From: Pandoraea iniqua | GTDB lineage: Bacteria > Pseudomonadota > Gammaproteobacteria > Burkholderiales > Burkholderiaceae | DNA length: 64,000 nt | Assembly: GCF_902459685.1 (NCBI RefSeq) | Contig: NZ_CABPSF010000008.1 | Location: 223,551-287,550 of the forward strand | Direction: 5' to 3' | Part shown: piece by piece, positions 1 through 8,081 of the stretch | How the letters are laid out: every line of letters begins with the position of its first letter | Position numbering within the stretch: position 1 is the first letter of the stretch | The notes under the pieces: generated by a model | The model's input: only the letters and a program-made list of their open reading frames with translations | Told to the model about the DNA's origin: nothing | Database searches by the model: none | Position numbers and translations under genes: made by a program

Positions 1-648
1 CGTATTCTGCGCGGCAATTTCCTGCGCCGTGGCCTGATCGAAACTGGCCTGCGCTTCATTCGCGTCGACGATCGTCGCGTTCCCGACTTCGAAATTGCGC
101 TTCGCGGCGGCGAGTTGTTCGGCAATCGCCTGCTTGTGCGTACCGGCCAGCGCGAGGTCGTCCTGCGCCGCGAGCACATCGAAATAGGCCCCGGCCACAC
201 GCAGAATCAGATCCTGCTCCGCTTGCGCGAACGAGGCTTCGGCGGCGGCGACCGTCAGCTTGCCTTGCTGATACGTCTGCCAGCTATCCCAATGGAAGAT
301 CGGTTGCGTGAGCGCGAGGCTGTAACCGCCGCTGCCGAACGTGTTCGAAATATTGCCCGAGCCGTAGTGCGTATTCACGCTGCTCCAGCGCGCGGTCACT
401 TGCGGCAGCAGGGCGGCGCGGGCTTGCGGAAGGGCTTCGACATTCGCGAGATAGGCCGAGCGGGCGCTGGCGATCAGCGCGTCGCGGGTCTGGGCTTCCC
501 CATAAAGCTGGAGAAGATCGGTAGCACCGGCGGGCGCTGCGAGCGCGAAGCACATCGTCGCGAGGACGACGGGCATCGCAGACGCTGCGCGCAGGGCAGG
601 CGCACGCTTGGCCGCGCGCGGGAGCGCGGCGAGCCTCGAGGGGCGCAT
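1..648 (-). CDS. tolC: TolC-family outer membrane efflux/type I secretion protein (C-terminus beyond left edge)
   Basis: Partial gene; 216 N-terminal codons are present and the rest lies beyond base 1. The ATG at 648 follows the rhodanese stop by 9 bp, so the two are probably one transcript. The protein begins with a basic stretch and a hydrophobic segment ending APAGA (signal peptide). It continues with the helical repeat of outer-membrane efflux proteins: YGEAQTRDALIASARS, the LTQPIFHWDSW strand, an AGAYFDVLAAQDDL helix and NFEVGNATIVDANEAQA, which matches the TolC 'VGxxTxxDVxxAQA' motif. The family forms the trimeric outer-membrane exit duct for RND, MFS or type I exporters. No inner-membrane partner is visible here. 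Family assignment is firm. Whether it is the main TolC or a paralogue cannot be decided from this fragment. Confidence 0.9.
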   Translation of the reverse strand, partial: MRPSRLAALPRAAKRAPALRAASAMPVVLATMCFALAAPAGATDLLQLYGEAQTRDALIASARSAYLANVEALPQARAALLPQVTARWSSVNTHYGSGNISNTFGSGGYSLALTQPIFHWDSWQTYQQGKLTVAAAEASFAQAEQDLILRVAGAYFDVLAAQDDLALAGTHKQAIAEQLAAAKRNFEVGNATIVDANEAQASFDQATAQEIAAQNT

Positions 649-657
649 GGCCCTGAC

Positions 658-981
658 TCAGTAAGTCGGCATCGACGGGTCGACCTGGCGAGCCCAGGCA
701 TCGATACCACCGTCGAGATTGAAAAGCTGGGTAAAACCTTGTTGTTCCAGAAACATCGCTGCACGGGCGCTGCGCATGCCGTGATGGCAAATGCACACGA
801 TGGGCGCGTCGGCGTCGAGTTCGTTCAGGCGGGCAGGCACGTCGCCGAGCGGCACGTTCTTGCTCTGCGCAATGTGGCAGGTCTGCACTTCCCAATCCTC
901 ACGCACATCCAGAAGCGTGGGTTGGCCGCGGTCCCCATCCGCCAGCCACTGGGCTAATTGCGCCGGTGTAATGTTTTGCAT
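658..981 (-). CDS. Single-domain rhodanese-like sulfurtransferase
   Basis: A 107-residue protein starting MQNITPAQLAQWL. One rhodanese domain fills it: the LLDVRE motif near residue 25 and the active-site loop C65-H-H-G-M-R70-S, with Cys65 as the persulfide-carrying residue. A short C-terminal helix ends GIDAWARQVDPSMPTY. Size and loop resemble GlpE/PspE-type cytoplasmic sulfurtransferases, which move sulfane sulfur to thiol acceptors such as thioredoxin or cyanide. The frame could open further upstream, but the domain begins exactly at this ATG. It sits between pcm and tolC in the same orientation, 121 bp after pcm and 9 bp before tolC; I recall this order in Burkholderia relatives. The physiological sulfur acceptor is unknown. 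Confidence 0.88.
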   Translation of the reverse strand: MQNITPAQLAQWLADGDRGQPTLLDVREDWEVQTCHIAQSKNVPLGDVPARLNELDADAPIVCICHHGMRSARAAMFLEQQGFTQLFNLDGGIDAWARQVDPSMPTY

Positions 982-1102
982 GATCAACGTGTGTCGTATA
1001 GATGGCGGCCAGTCCTCGTTCATCCCCCGTGGGACTGGTCCGCACACGGCAATCCGGGCGCACCGCCGTCAGCTGGCGGCGGTACACACCCGGGCGCCGG
1101 GC

Positions 1103-1771
1103 TCAGAACTTGAAGCTCGACGGTTGCGGCGCGACCAGATAGGCCACTTGCGTCTCGAACAGGTTTTCGGTGCGGTACTCGTTTTCCGACAGGCGCGTGA
1201 TCAGTTGCGCTTCCATCACCGGCGAGCCGCCCACGAAGGCTGCCAGACGGCCGCCCACCTTGAGCTGTGCGAGGAAGGCCTGCGGCAGTTCTGCCAGCGC
1301 GCCCGAGATCGCGATCACGTCGTACGGGGCGGCGGCGCTCCAGCCTTGCGCGCCGTCGGCGTTCACGACTTCCACGTTCGTCACGCCGTTCGCGCGCAGC
1401 GTCTGCTGGGCGGTCTGGGCGAGGTAGGCGTCGAATTCCACCGTGGTCACGTGATGCGCGTTATACGCGAGCAGCGCGGCCATATAGCCCGAACCCGTAC
1501 CGATTTCCAGCACGTTCTCGTTCTTCTTCGGCGCGAGCGCTTGCAGAATGCGCGCTTCGACACGCGGTTCCAGCATGAACTGGCTGTCGTTGCTGATCGC
1601 GGCGCCCTTGAGCGGGATCTTGACGTCGGTGAAAGCGAGGTTGCGGTAGGGCGCCGGCACGAAGTCTTCGCGCTTGACCACCGTCAACAGATTGAGCACC
1701 TGCTGATCGAGCACATCCCAAGGGCGGATCTGCTGCTCGATCATGTTAAAGCGGGCCTGTTCGTAATTCAT
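1103..1771 (-). CDS. pcm: Protein-L-isoaspartate O-methyltransferase
   Basis: A 222-residue SAM-dependent methyltransferase that methylates L-isoaspartyl residues in damaged proteins so that they can revert to aspartate. Visible signatures are the N-terminal RFNMIEQQIRPWDV helix typical of the PCMT family in Burkholderiales, SNDSQFMLEPRVEARIL (substrate loop), and SAM motif I VLEIGTGSGYMAALLA. The middle holds VTTVEFD (acidic residue binding the ribose) and NADGAQGW. A further ten codons lie upstream in frame, but MNYEQARFNMIE is the usual family start, so 1771 is preferred. Downstream, in the same direction, are the rhodanese and tolC. The spacing leaves room for a promoter of their own. Confidence 0.92.
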   Translation of the reverse strand: MNYEQARFNMIEQQIRPWDVLDQQVLNLLTVVKREDFVPAPYRNLAFTDVKIPLKGAAISNDSQFMLEPRVEARILQALAPKKNENVLEIGTGSGYMAALLAYNAHHVTTVEFDAYLAQTAQQTLRANGVTNVEVVNADGAQGWSAAAPYDVIAISGALAELPQAFLAQLKVGGRLAAFVGGSPVMEAQLITRLSENEYRTENLFETQVAYLVAPQPSSFKF

Positions 1772-1850
1772 TTCGATTACCGTGGGATTGTAGGCAAACA
1801 CAACCGCGCATTTTACCAGTTCCGGGCGACGGTCATGATGACGCGTGAAC

Positions 1851-2504
1851 TTATGGGGTGGGAAGGGTCACCCGATGCAGATATGCCGCACACATCGTGG
1901 CGATCTGATCGGCAATGTGCGCGGCGAGCTGGCCGCAGGTCGTGCCCGCCGGCGTGCGGTTCTCCAGAATCGCTTTGATCGGCCCCGTCATCGAATTCAG
2001 AAACACGAATGCGACCGTGCTCGTATCGTCGAAACGCCCGTCCTGCGCGGTATCCAGCATGGCGACGACCGCCGCATGCATGCGCTGGCTCGCCCCCGCA
2101 AACACCTCCCGGCCATCCAGATCTTCCGACAGACGATAGAGCGCCTGCGCCTCCTCGATATCCGTCATCTTCGCGCCGACGTACGCGTCGGCCAGCGCCC
2201 GGGCCATCGCCTCGAGCGGCAGACCGTGCGAATCGAGACACGTCTTTTCCACCGTGCAGACGATGCGATCGATATGCCGCTCCAGCACGGCATAAAGCAG
2301 CACCTGTTTGTTCTGAAAATATTGATAGAGGGTGCCGACCGACACCCCGGCGCGCTCCGCCACCCGGGTGGTGGTGAGCTGGCGCCCGCCATCGAGCAGC
2401 AAAACCTGAAGGGCGGCCTCGAAAATCGCGTCGATCGTGACACGCGAACGGGCCTGCTGCGGCGATTTACGGGGCCCTGAGGCCCCTCGGATGTCCGGTT
2501 TCAT
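1851..2504 (-). CDS. TetR/AcrR-family transcriptional regulator
   Basis: A 217-residue regulator. The N-terminal TetR helix-turn-helix is clear: residues about 17-65 contain RVTIDAIFEAALQVLL, then TTTRVAERAGVSVGTLYQYF and the basic tail NKQVLL. The remainder is a helical ligand-binding domain with no recognisable signature, so the inducer cannot be named. It is transcribed away from the SDR gene at 2613, and the roughly 110-bp gap between them is the natural place for an operator controlling both. I could see only weak dyad symmetry there (around 2511-2536). Likely a local repressor of the SDR gene; that link is inferred from the arrangement. Confidence 0.9.
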   Translation of the reverse strand: MKPDIRGASGPRKSPQQARSRVTIDAIFEAALQVLLLDGGRQLTTTRVAERAGVSVGTLYQYFQNKQVLLYAVLERHIDRIVCTVEKTCLDSHGLPLEAMARALADAYVGAKMTDIEEAQALYRLSEDLDGREVFAGASQRMHAAVVAMLDTAQDGRFDDTSTVAFVFLNSMTGPIKAILENRTPAGTTCGQLAAHIADQIATMCAAYLHRVTLPTP

Positions 2505-2612
2505 ATGCGAATAGAAAATCTGAAGGATTCTTCATAAACTCGATGCTAACAAATTTGCGCGGCTTTGCATGCAGTTCAGCGCAGAACAACAGGCATGACG
2601 ACGGGAGCAGTG

Positions 2613-3386
2613 ATGAAACGGGACGCAATCGACAACGCAGTGCGAGCGGACGCCGAACGCCATCTGGGACGGGTGGCACTGGTGACGGGCGCAACCAAGG
2701 GAATTGGGCAGGAAGTGGCACGCTCGCTCGCGGAGGCGGGCATGACGGTGGTGGTGGGGGCCCGCGACGAGGCAAGAGGTGAAGAGGTGGTGGCGCCGCT
2801 GCGCAAGGCGGGTTTTCAGGCCGAGACGCTGGTGATCGACCTGCTCAAGCCGGAGACGCTGCACGCGGCGGCCTACCGGATCGGGCGCTATCACGGGCGG
2901 CTGGACGTGCTGGTGAACAACGCGGGCATTACCGATCCGCGCGACGACACCCCCGAGCGGGCGTCCATCGAGGCAGTCGAGCGGATATTCGCGACCAACT
3001 TCTTCGGCACCTTGCGGGTGACGCAAGCCATGTTGCCGTGGCTGTCGCGCTCGGATGCCGCGCGTATCGTCAACGTGTCGAGCGGTCTGGGCTCGCTCGC
3101 CTACAACGGCGACCCGGCGTGGGAGCATGCCGCGTTCAAGCTGATCGGCTACAACGCTTCCAAGGCGGCGCTCAACATGCTGACGGTGCAGCTCTCGCAC
3201 ACCTTGCGCGAGACGGCGATCACCGTGAATTCGGTCGACCCGGGCTACACGGCCACCGATCTGAACGGCAAGCGGGGCACGCAGAGCGTGGAAGACGGTG
3301 CGCGCAGCGTGGTGATGCTGGCGCTGGGCGAGCGCGGGGCGGTCAACGGCGGCTTCTTTAACGTGGCAGGCGCGTTGCCGTGGTGA
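2613..3386 (+). CDS. Short-chain dehydrogenase/reductase (carbonyl-reductase-like)
   Basis: Classical SDR of about 257 residues: cofactor motif VALVTGATKGIGQEVA, NNAG (VLVNNAGIT), catalytic Ser in IVNVSSGLGSLAY, and YNASKAALN with the Tyr-Lys pair. ARDEARGEE after the second strand suggests NADP(H) preference, since an Arg follows the strand where NAD enzymes carry Asp. The insert GDPAWEHAAFKLIG between Ser and Tyr resembles plant and fungal carbonyl reductase-like SDRs. The start at 2613 is chosen for the GGGAG five bases upstream; an ATG at 2595 in the same frame would add six residues. It is divergent from a TetR gene that probably regulates it. The substrate is unknown. Confidence 0.87.
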   Translation: MKRDAIDNAVRADAERHLGRVALVTGATKGIGQEVARSLAEAGMTVVVGARDEARGEEVVAPLRKAGFQAETLVIDLLKPETLHAAAYRIGRYHGRLDVLVNNAGITDPRDDTPERASIEAVERIFATNFFGTLRVTQAMLPWLSRSDAARIVNVSSGLGSLAYNGDPAWEHAAFKLIGYNASKAALNMLTVQLSHTLRETAITVNSVDPGYTATDLNGKRGTQSVEDGARSVVMLALGERGAVNGGFFNVAGALPW

Positions 3387-3480
3387 TCAGGTGAAGGGGG
3401 AGGGCAGGTTGTGCTCGCGGTAAAATGCGCAGCCTGCTAATCCGGTGACACCTCCGCCACCGGCCCCGACCGATCGTTTC

Positions 3481-3741
3481 ATGAACTGCCGACCTCATTG
3501 CGCGGCTTGTTGTATCGCGCCTTCCATCTCGTCGCCGATTCCCGGCATGCCGCACGGCAAGCCGGCGAACACGCGTTGCGTGCAACTCGACGAGGCCGAC
3601 CGCTGCCAGATCTTCGGCAGCCCGCTGCGCCCGGCCGTGTGCGGCTCGTTGCAGCCTTCCGTGGAAATGTGCGGCGACGACCGTGAACAGGCCGTGCGCT
3701 GGCTCTCCGAGCTCGAAGCGCTGACTGCGCCGGTGCGGTAA
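3481..3741 (+). CDS. ykgJ: YkgJ-family cysteine-cluster protein
   Basis: An 86-residue protein closely matching the E. coli YkgJ pattern: [11 protein letters not shown] at the start, then [40 protein letters not shown] and a final MCGDDREQA helix. It carries eight cysteines, most in the CxxxCxxCC and C-x8-C arrangement typical of the YkgJ/UPF0153 zinc- or iron-binding family. The biochemical role of the family is not established. A GTG at 3445 in the same frame would add twelve Pro-rich residues; family members normally begin at MNCR, so the ATG is preferred. It appears to be a single-gene unit between the SDR and the DUF1439 lipoprotein. Confidence 0.88.
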   Translation: MNCRPHCAACCIAPSISSPIPGMPHGKPANTRCVQLDEADRCQIFGSPLRPAVCGSLQPSVEMCGDDREQAVRWLSELEALTAPVR

Positions 3742-3875
3742 CCGGCGGATCGCGCCGCCACATCAAACGTCATCCAGCACGGCGCTACGCCAATAGGCGC
3801 AGGGTAGTTCGGCGTCATGGGCGAATGCTATAGTCGCGCGTGTCGGGCGCTGGGCGCCCTGTAGTGGAATGAGAC

Positions 3876-4514
3876 ATGGCGCGTCACACGCATCCGGACC
3901 GGCAACATCATCAGCAGTGCGAGGCATTGGACACACGCGATGTGCACGAAGCGACGAACCCTTCGCGTCGTCGCTGGCTGACCCTCACTGGCGCATCGGC
4001 ACTTGCTGCCGGGCTTGCCGCTTGTGCCGGTTTGCCGTTCGGCAACGACTACACGTTTTCAGAAAGCCAATTGCAGCGCGCGTTGGAGCGCAAGTTTCCG
4101 TTCGACCGCCGCGTGCTGGCCGTGCTCGACGTGAACCTGTCGCACCCGCGTCTCACGCTGCTGCCGGACCGTAACCGGCTGGCGGTGGCTGTCGACGCCA
4201 CCGTGACGCATCCGCTTGGCGGCGCACCGCTCACCGGCACGCTGGCCATCGACAGTGCGCTGGCCTACGACCCGGCCACGCTGTCCGTGGTGCTGCGCGA
4301 CCCAGAAGTCGAAACGTTCACGATCGATGGCCTGCCCGAGCGCTGGTCTCGCCAGCTCAACGCTGCTGGCGCATTGCTCGCCACCCAGTTGTTGCAGGGC
4401 GCCCCGATCTACACGTTCAAGCCCGAGCAACTGAACATTGGCGGCGTGGCACGGCAACCCGGCCAGATCACGGTGCTTTCGCACGGTGTGAACGTCAAAT
4501 TCGATTCGCGCTAA
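3876..4514 (+). CDS. DUF1439 lipoprotein
   Basis: A 212-residue exported protein. Residues 31-50 read SRRRWLTLTGASALAAGLAAC: a twin-arginine-like n-region, a hydrophobic core and a lipobox LAAC with lipid-carrying Cys50, so it is probably a lipoprotein that may use the Tat route. The mature part (YTFSESQLQRALERKFPF, LSHPRLTLLPDRNRLAV, ITVLSHGVNVKF) matches the DUF1439 family, whose members are periplasmic lipid-binding-fold lipoproteins such as E. coli YceB. The first 30 residues are hydrophilic and unusually long for a leader, so the true start may be internal; no better-placed Met is seen. Function unknown. It is followed at 99 bp by uppP, possibly co-transcribed. Confidence 0.82.
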   Translation: MARHTHPDRQHHQQCEALDTRDVHEATNPSRRRWLTLTGASALAAGLAACAGLPFGNDYTFSESQLQRALERKFPFDRRVLAVLDVNLSHPRLTLLPDRNRLAVAVDATVTHPLGGAPLTGTLAIDSALAYDPATLSVVLRDPEVETFTIDGLPERWSRQLNAAGALLATQLLQGAPIYTFKPEQLNIGGVARQPGQITVLSHGVNVKFDSR

Positions 4515-4612
4515 TCCGTTGATCAATTAATCCGTTAATCCGGCGGCAACGCTCGCCGGCTCACGAATCTCCCGATTTCACCCTTTCAAGACACTTATCA
4601 GGAAACCATTGC

Positions 4613-5455
4613 ATGGACTTGTTGCTGGCGCTTAAGGCGATCATTCTCGGTGTGGTCGAAGGTCTGACCGAATTCCTCCCGATCTCATCGACCGGTCACC
4701 TGATTCTGGCCGGCAGTCTGCTCAACTTTAACGACGACAAAGGCAAGGTCTTCGAGATCGTGATTCAGTTCGGCGCGATTCTGGCCGTGTGCTGGGAATT
4801 CCGCGTGAAGATTGCGCGCGTCGTGGCCGGACTGGGCAGCGATGCTACGTCGCGCCGCTTCGCCATCAACGTGATCGTCGCCTGCCTGCCGGCCATCGTG
4901 CTGGGGCTGCTGCTCGGCAAGCACATCAAGGCGATGCTGTTCAATCCGACGGTGGTGGCTACGGCGTTCATCGTGGGTGGCGTGATCATTCTGCTGGTCG
5001 AGCGGCATAACCGCCGTAATGTCGAAGCCGGTCAATTGCCGCGTGTGAACTCCATCGACGATTTGTCGCTGGCCGACGCCCTGAAGGTCGGTTTTGCGCA
5101 GTGCCTCGCGCTCGTGCCCGGCACGTCGCGCTCGGGCGCCACGATCATCGGCGGGATGATGTTCGGGCTGGAGCGCAAGGTGGCGACCGAGTTCTCGTTC
5201 TTCCTCGCGATTCCGATCCTGTTTGGCGCAACGATCTACGAACTGTATAAATCGCGTTCGATTCTGTCGGTGGACGACGTCGGTATGTTCAGTATCGGCT
5301 TCGTGGCGGCGTTCATCAGCGCCTTCATTTGCGTGCGCTGGCTGCTGCGCTACATCGCGTCGCACGACTTCACGGCGTTCGCGTGGTACCGCATCGTGTT
5401 CGGTCTGGTGGTGCTGGCGACCGGTTACAGCGGGCTGGTGGTCTGGGCCGACTAA
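4613..5455 (+). CDS. uppP: Undecaprenyl-diphosphatase UppP/BacA
   Basis: A 280-residue integral membrane phosphatase that removes a phosphate from undecaprenyl pyrophosphate, recycling the lipid carrier for peptidoglycan and O-antigen synthesis. Both hallmark motifs are intact: [15 protein letters not shown] (residues 16-30, with catalytic Glu16 and Glu20) and [10 protein letters not shown] (170-179, with Arg174). Repeated hydrophobic segments fit the usual eight-helix inverted-repeat fold. The start is supported by AGGAAACC seven bases upstream. A strong intrinsic terminator follows. Overexpression of the family confers bacitracin resistance. Confidence 0.97.
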   Translation: MDLLLALKAIILGVVEGLTEFLPISSTGHLILAGSLLNFNDDKGKVFEIVIQFGAILAVCWEFRVKIARVVAGLGSDATSRRFAINVIVACLPAIVLGLLLGKHIKAMLFNPTVVATAFIVGGVIILLVERHNRRNVEAGQLPRVNSIDDLSLADALKVGFAQCLALVPGTSRSGATIIGGMMFGLERKVATEFSFFLAIPILFGATIYELYKSRSILSVDDVGMFSIGFVAAFISAFICVRWLLRYIASHDFTAFAWYRIVFGLVVLATGYSGLVVWAD

Positions 5456-5476
5456 GCATCACGGATTGACGCAATG

Positions 5477-5505
5477 AAAAAAGGGCACGTCGCGGTGCCC
5501 TTTTT
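5477..5505. terminator. Bidirectional intrinsic terminator between uppP and trmB
   Basis: Stem GGGCAC (5483-5488) pairs with GTGCCC (5495-5500) around a six-base loop, flanked by an A-tract on the left and a T-tract on the right. It can therefore end transcripts arriving from both convergent genes. Confidence 0.9.
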
Positions 5506-5534
5506 CGTATACCTCAGCCTTTCAATCGCGCCGT

Positions 5535-6335
5535 TCAGCCGCGCTTCTTAAAGACCAGATCCCACACGCCGTGACCGAGGCGCAGGCCACGGTTTTCGAA
5601 CTTCGTCACCGGACGGTAATCGGGACGCGGCGCATAGTCGGCGGCCGTGTTCTCGAGCGTCGGCTCGGCGCCCAGCACTTCGAGCATCTGTTCGGCGTAT
5701 TCCTGCCAGTCGGTCGCGCAGTGCAGATAACCGCCCGGCTTCAGGCGCGAGGCGAGCAGCGCGACAAACGGCGGCTGGAGCAGGCGGCGCTTGTGGTGAC
5801 GCTTCTTGTGCCACGGGTCCGGGAAGAACACGTGAACGCCGTCGAGCGACGCTTCCGGCAGCATGTGCTGAACCACTTCCACCGCGTCGTGCTGGATGAT
5901 GCGCACGTTCGACAGCGGCGTAGTCCCGATGAGCTTGAGCAAAGCGCCCACGCCCGGTTCGTGCACTTCCACGCCGAGGAAGTCGTCGTCAGGACGCACC
6001 TTGGCGATATGCGCGGTGCCGTCACCCATGCCGAAACCGATTTCGAGAATGCGCGGGGCGTTCGGGCGCTCGAAGGCGGCTGGCCAGTCGAGCGTTTCGG
6101 GCGCGTAGGGCACGAGAAACTTCGGGCCAAGCGTATCGAACGCGCGCTTTTGCGCTTCCGAGCTGCGACCGGCACGGCGCACGAAGCTGCGGATGCGGCG
6201 CGGGTGCGCAACGCCGTCCGGGCCGACCTGTGCGTCGTCGTCTTGCGCGTCAGAGGTATTCGGCGCGTCGAGGTCGGCGTCGTCGTCGTGGGCCGGTTGC
6301 GCGTCGTCAGCCGGCGGTTGTCCGTGGTTCGTCAT
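5535..6335 (-). CDS. trmB: tRNA (guanine-N7-)-methyltransferase
   Basis: A 266-residue SAM-dependent enzyme making m7G46 in the tRNA variable loop. Family motifs are all present: [16 protein letters not shown] (SAM site), [31 protein letters not shown] (catalytic and tRNA-binding) and the C-terminal TKFENRG. The first 45 or so residues are an acidic, Ala/Asp/Gln-rich, low-complexity extension before [13 protein letters not shown]. coli TrmB has a much shorter lead, but such extensions are common in this bacterial group. The frame is open further upstream; the ATG at 6335 starts the acidic tail and is preferred because the upstream residues are Arg/Ser-rich and resemble non-coding sequence. 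Convergent with uppP. Confidence 0.93.
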   Translation of the reverse strand: MTNHGQPPADDAQPAHDDDADLDAPNTSDAQDDDAQVGPDGVAHPRRIRSFVRRAGRSSEAQKRAFDTLGPKFLVPYAPETLDWPAAFERPNAPRILEIGFGMGDGTAHIAKVRPDDDFLGVEVHEPGVGALLKLIGTTPLSNVRIIQHDAVEVVQHMLPEASLDGVHVFFPDPWHKKRHHKRRLLQPPFVALLASRLKPGGYLHCATDWQEYAEQMLEVLGAEPTLENTAADYAPRPDYRPVTKFENRGLRLGHGVWDLVFKKRG

Positions 6336-6526
6336 GGAAGCAGAAAGCCGTCGGGGGCGACGGCTTGTCGAGGAAGTGCTGCGGCGGGCGGCGCGCTTGG
6401 CAGTGAAGCCTGCGTTGGCGCCCAACACGATGATTTTTCAAAGGATTTTCCCGCGCTTTGGCAGCGGGAACGAGCGCGATTATCGCCCGGAACGGTCTTG
6501 ACTGGCAAGTTGGGCCCCGGTACCGC

Positions 6527-7393
6527 TCAACGCGCCTTTGCCCGCGAGGGCTTGGCCGACGCCGCGACACGCGCCGCGCTCTTGTTGCGCATTGCACCGG
6601 CGCCATCCATGTCTTCGAGCCACGAGAGGGCGTCGGCATGGCGCAGAAAGTGGCGCAGATAGTCGGGCGACACGTCGTGCATGAGCGAGAGCGCGCGATG
6701 CACGAGATGGCTGGAATTCAGCGGCCCGGCGTTCTCCGGCACCTGCGCCAGCGACTGTCGCAGATTGCCGTCGGTGCTGAGTTTCGACCACGTTTCGCGG
6801 AAATACTCCAGCACGTCCATGTCTTCGAAACTGTCGTCGGTCGCGATGACCGTCGGCGGCGCAGGCGGTGCGATCGCAGGGGAGACCGATGAAGCGGCAG
6901 ATGACGCGGCGGACGAAGCGCCTGCCGTCATACCGGATGACGCCGCGTTGACCGGGCGCGCCGCAGGTGCCGGGCTCGCGGGTCGCTTGATGGACGCTAC
7001 CGACCGTGCGGGCCGCTCGCCGACGCGTTGCGTCATGTCGGTGATCAGGGCTGACAGGGGCGACACGGCCGACTGGGACGACTGGGACGGTGAGATGGCG
7101 GCAACCCCGCCTTCCTGCGTCGTGGGCACGCTGTCAGGGGCGTCCGGGGCTGCAACGTCCGTCAACGCCTTCGAGAACGCGTCGACGAGCGTTTGCAGGC
7201 GCGCATCCAGCACGCGCCTTGCTTCGCCCGTATAGCTCGTTGCTCGCCGCGCCAGCGCTTCGATAAGGTGAAAGCGAACCGGGTCGCGCTTGTCGGCCTG
7301 TTGCGTTCGCCAGAGGTCGAGCTGCGTCTGCCAGACCGACTGATCGGCGGCGTTGGCGGTATCAGCGGAACCGGTGGTATCAGCGTCAGCCAT
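6527..7393 (-). CDS. DUF2894 protein, fourth gene of the stator-like operon
   Basis: A 288-residue, apparently soluble protein without signal peptide or membrane helix. The N-terminal part (SVWQTQLDLWRTQQADKRDP, FHLIEALARRA, VLDARLQTLVDAF) is helical. A Ser/Ala/Pro-rich linker occupies roughly residues 100-200. The conserved C-terminal block VLEYFRETWSKLS and GPLNSSHLVHRALSLM ends with YLRHFLRHADALSWLE. This layout fits DUF2894 as I recall it. The ATG lies 8 bp inside the preceding OmpA/MotB-like gene and is preceded by GGGAAG, so translation is probably coupled. It is the last gene of an operon that also encodes DUF3348, the DUF802 channel protein and the OmpA/MotB-like protein. Function unknown; a cytoplasmic partner of the membrane motor is an inference from position. 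Confidence 0.8.
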   Translation of the reverse strand: MADADTTGSADTANAADQSVWQTQLDLWRTQQADKRDPVRFHLIEALARRATSYTGEARRVLDARLQTLVDAFSKALTDVAAPDAPDSVPTTQEGGVAAISPSQSSQSAVSPLSALITDMTQRVGERPARSVASIKRPASPAPAARPVNAASSGMTAGASSAASSAASSVSPAIAPPAPPTVIATDDSFEDMDVLEYFRETWSKLSTDGNLRQSLAQVPENAGPLNSSHLVHRALSLMHDVSPDYLRHFLRHADALSWLEDMDGAGAMRNKSAARVAASAKPSRAKAR

Positions 7394-8081
7394 TTGACTT
7401 CCCAGCCTTGCCTGCTGCATTGCCCCCATTCCCCCCATTCCCCGCACTACTGCGCGGCATCGGCGCAATTTCCACGCGCCGGTTCTTGGCGCGGCCGGCC
7501 TCGTCGCCATTCGACGTCACAGGCTGTTCCGCCCCGAACGCCGCCGAGAACACCGACGACGGGGGGATACCCGCCGCAATCAGTTCGCGCGTGACGGTGA
7601 GCGCGCGTTGTGCGGACAACTCCCAGTTATCGGCAAAGCGACGGTTGGTCTCACGCACTTGCTGATCGTCGGTGAAGCCGCTGACCATCAGAATCTCGTC
7701 GCTCACCTTCAGGTAGGCGGCGAGCGGCGCGGCGAGACTGCGCAGCACTTCGCGGCCCTGCGGCTGCAACTGATCCGAATTCAGCGCGAAGAGCACGTTG
7801 CCGCTGATACCGATGCGGCCGTTCACGATCGTGACACGCCCGCCCGCCAGTGGCCCGGCGAGCGCTTTCTCCAGCGTTTCGCGGCGTTGCGTTTCGGCCT
7901 GACGCTCCTTCACCTCGCGCTCCAGCTTGGCCGACAGTTCGAGCTGCACGCCGATCACGCCGAGCATGATCAGCACGAACGCGCCGAGCATCACCGACAT
8001 CAGATCGCCGAACACGGCCCACGCCGGCGCGGCGGCGCCAACGTCGCCGTCGGCCATCTCGGAGTCGAAGTCGTGGCTCAT
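7386..8081 (-). CDS. MotB/ZorB-like OmpA-family peptidoglycan-binding stator protein
   Basis: A 231-residue protein with one N-terminal transmembrane helix (about 21-46) and a periplasmic OmpA/MotB domain (about 95-215). The helix reads PAWAVFGDLMSVMLGAF; its Asp26 aligns with the ion-carrying Asp of MotB/PomB, where the family pattern is W-x-x-x-F/Y-x-D-L/F-M. After a short coiled region come FALNSDQLQPQG, VSGFTDD, the NWELSAQRALTVTREL helix and the peptidoglycan-binding end GRAKNRRVEIAPM. A Gly/Asn/Lys tail ends the protein. Its ATG overlaps the stop of the DUF802 gene by 4 bp. The pair therefore has the composition of an ion-driven stator (MotA/MotB, ZorA/ZorB). No flagellar genes are nearby. 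Confidence 0.9.
   Translation of the reverse strand: MSHDFDSEMADGDVGAAAPAWAVFGDLMSVMLGAFVLIMLGVIGVQLELSAKLEREVKERQAETQRRETLEKALAGPLAGGRVTIVNGRIGISGNVLFALNSDQLQPQGREVLRSLAAPLAAYLKVSDEILMVSGFTDDQQVRETNRRFADNWELSAQRALTVTRELIAAGIPPSSVFSAAFGAEQPVTSNGDEAGRAKNRRVEIAPMPRSSAGNGGNGGNAAGKAGKSNG

Noticed and set aside
2505..2612. TetR operator in the TetR/SDR gap
   Set aside because: The best dyad (about 2511-2536) matches at only five of nine positions, too weak to list as a site.
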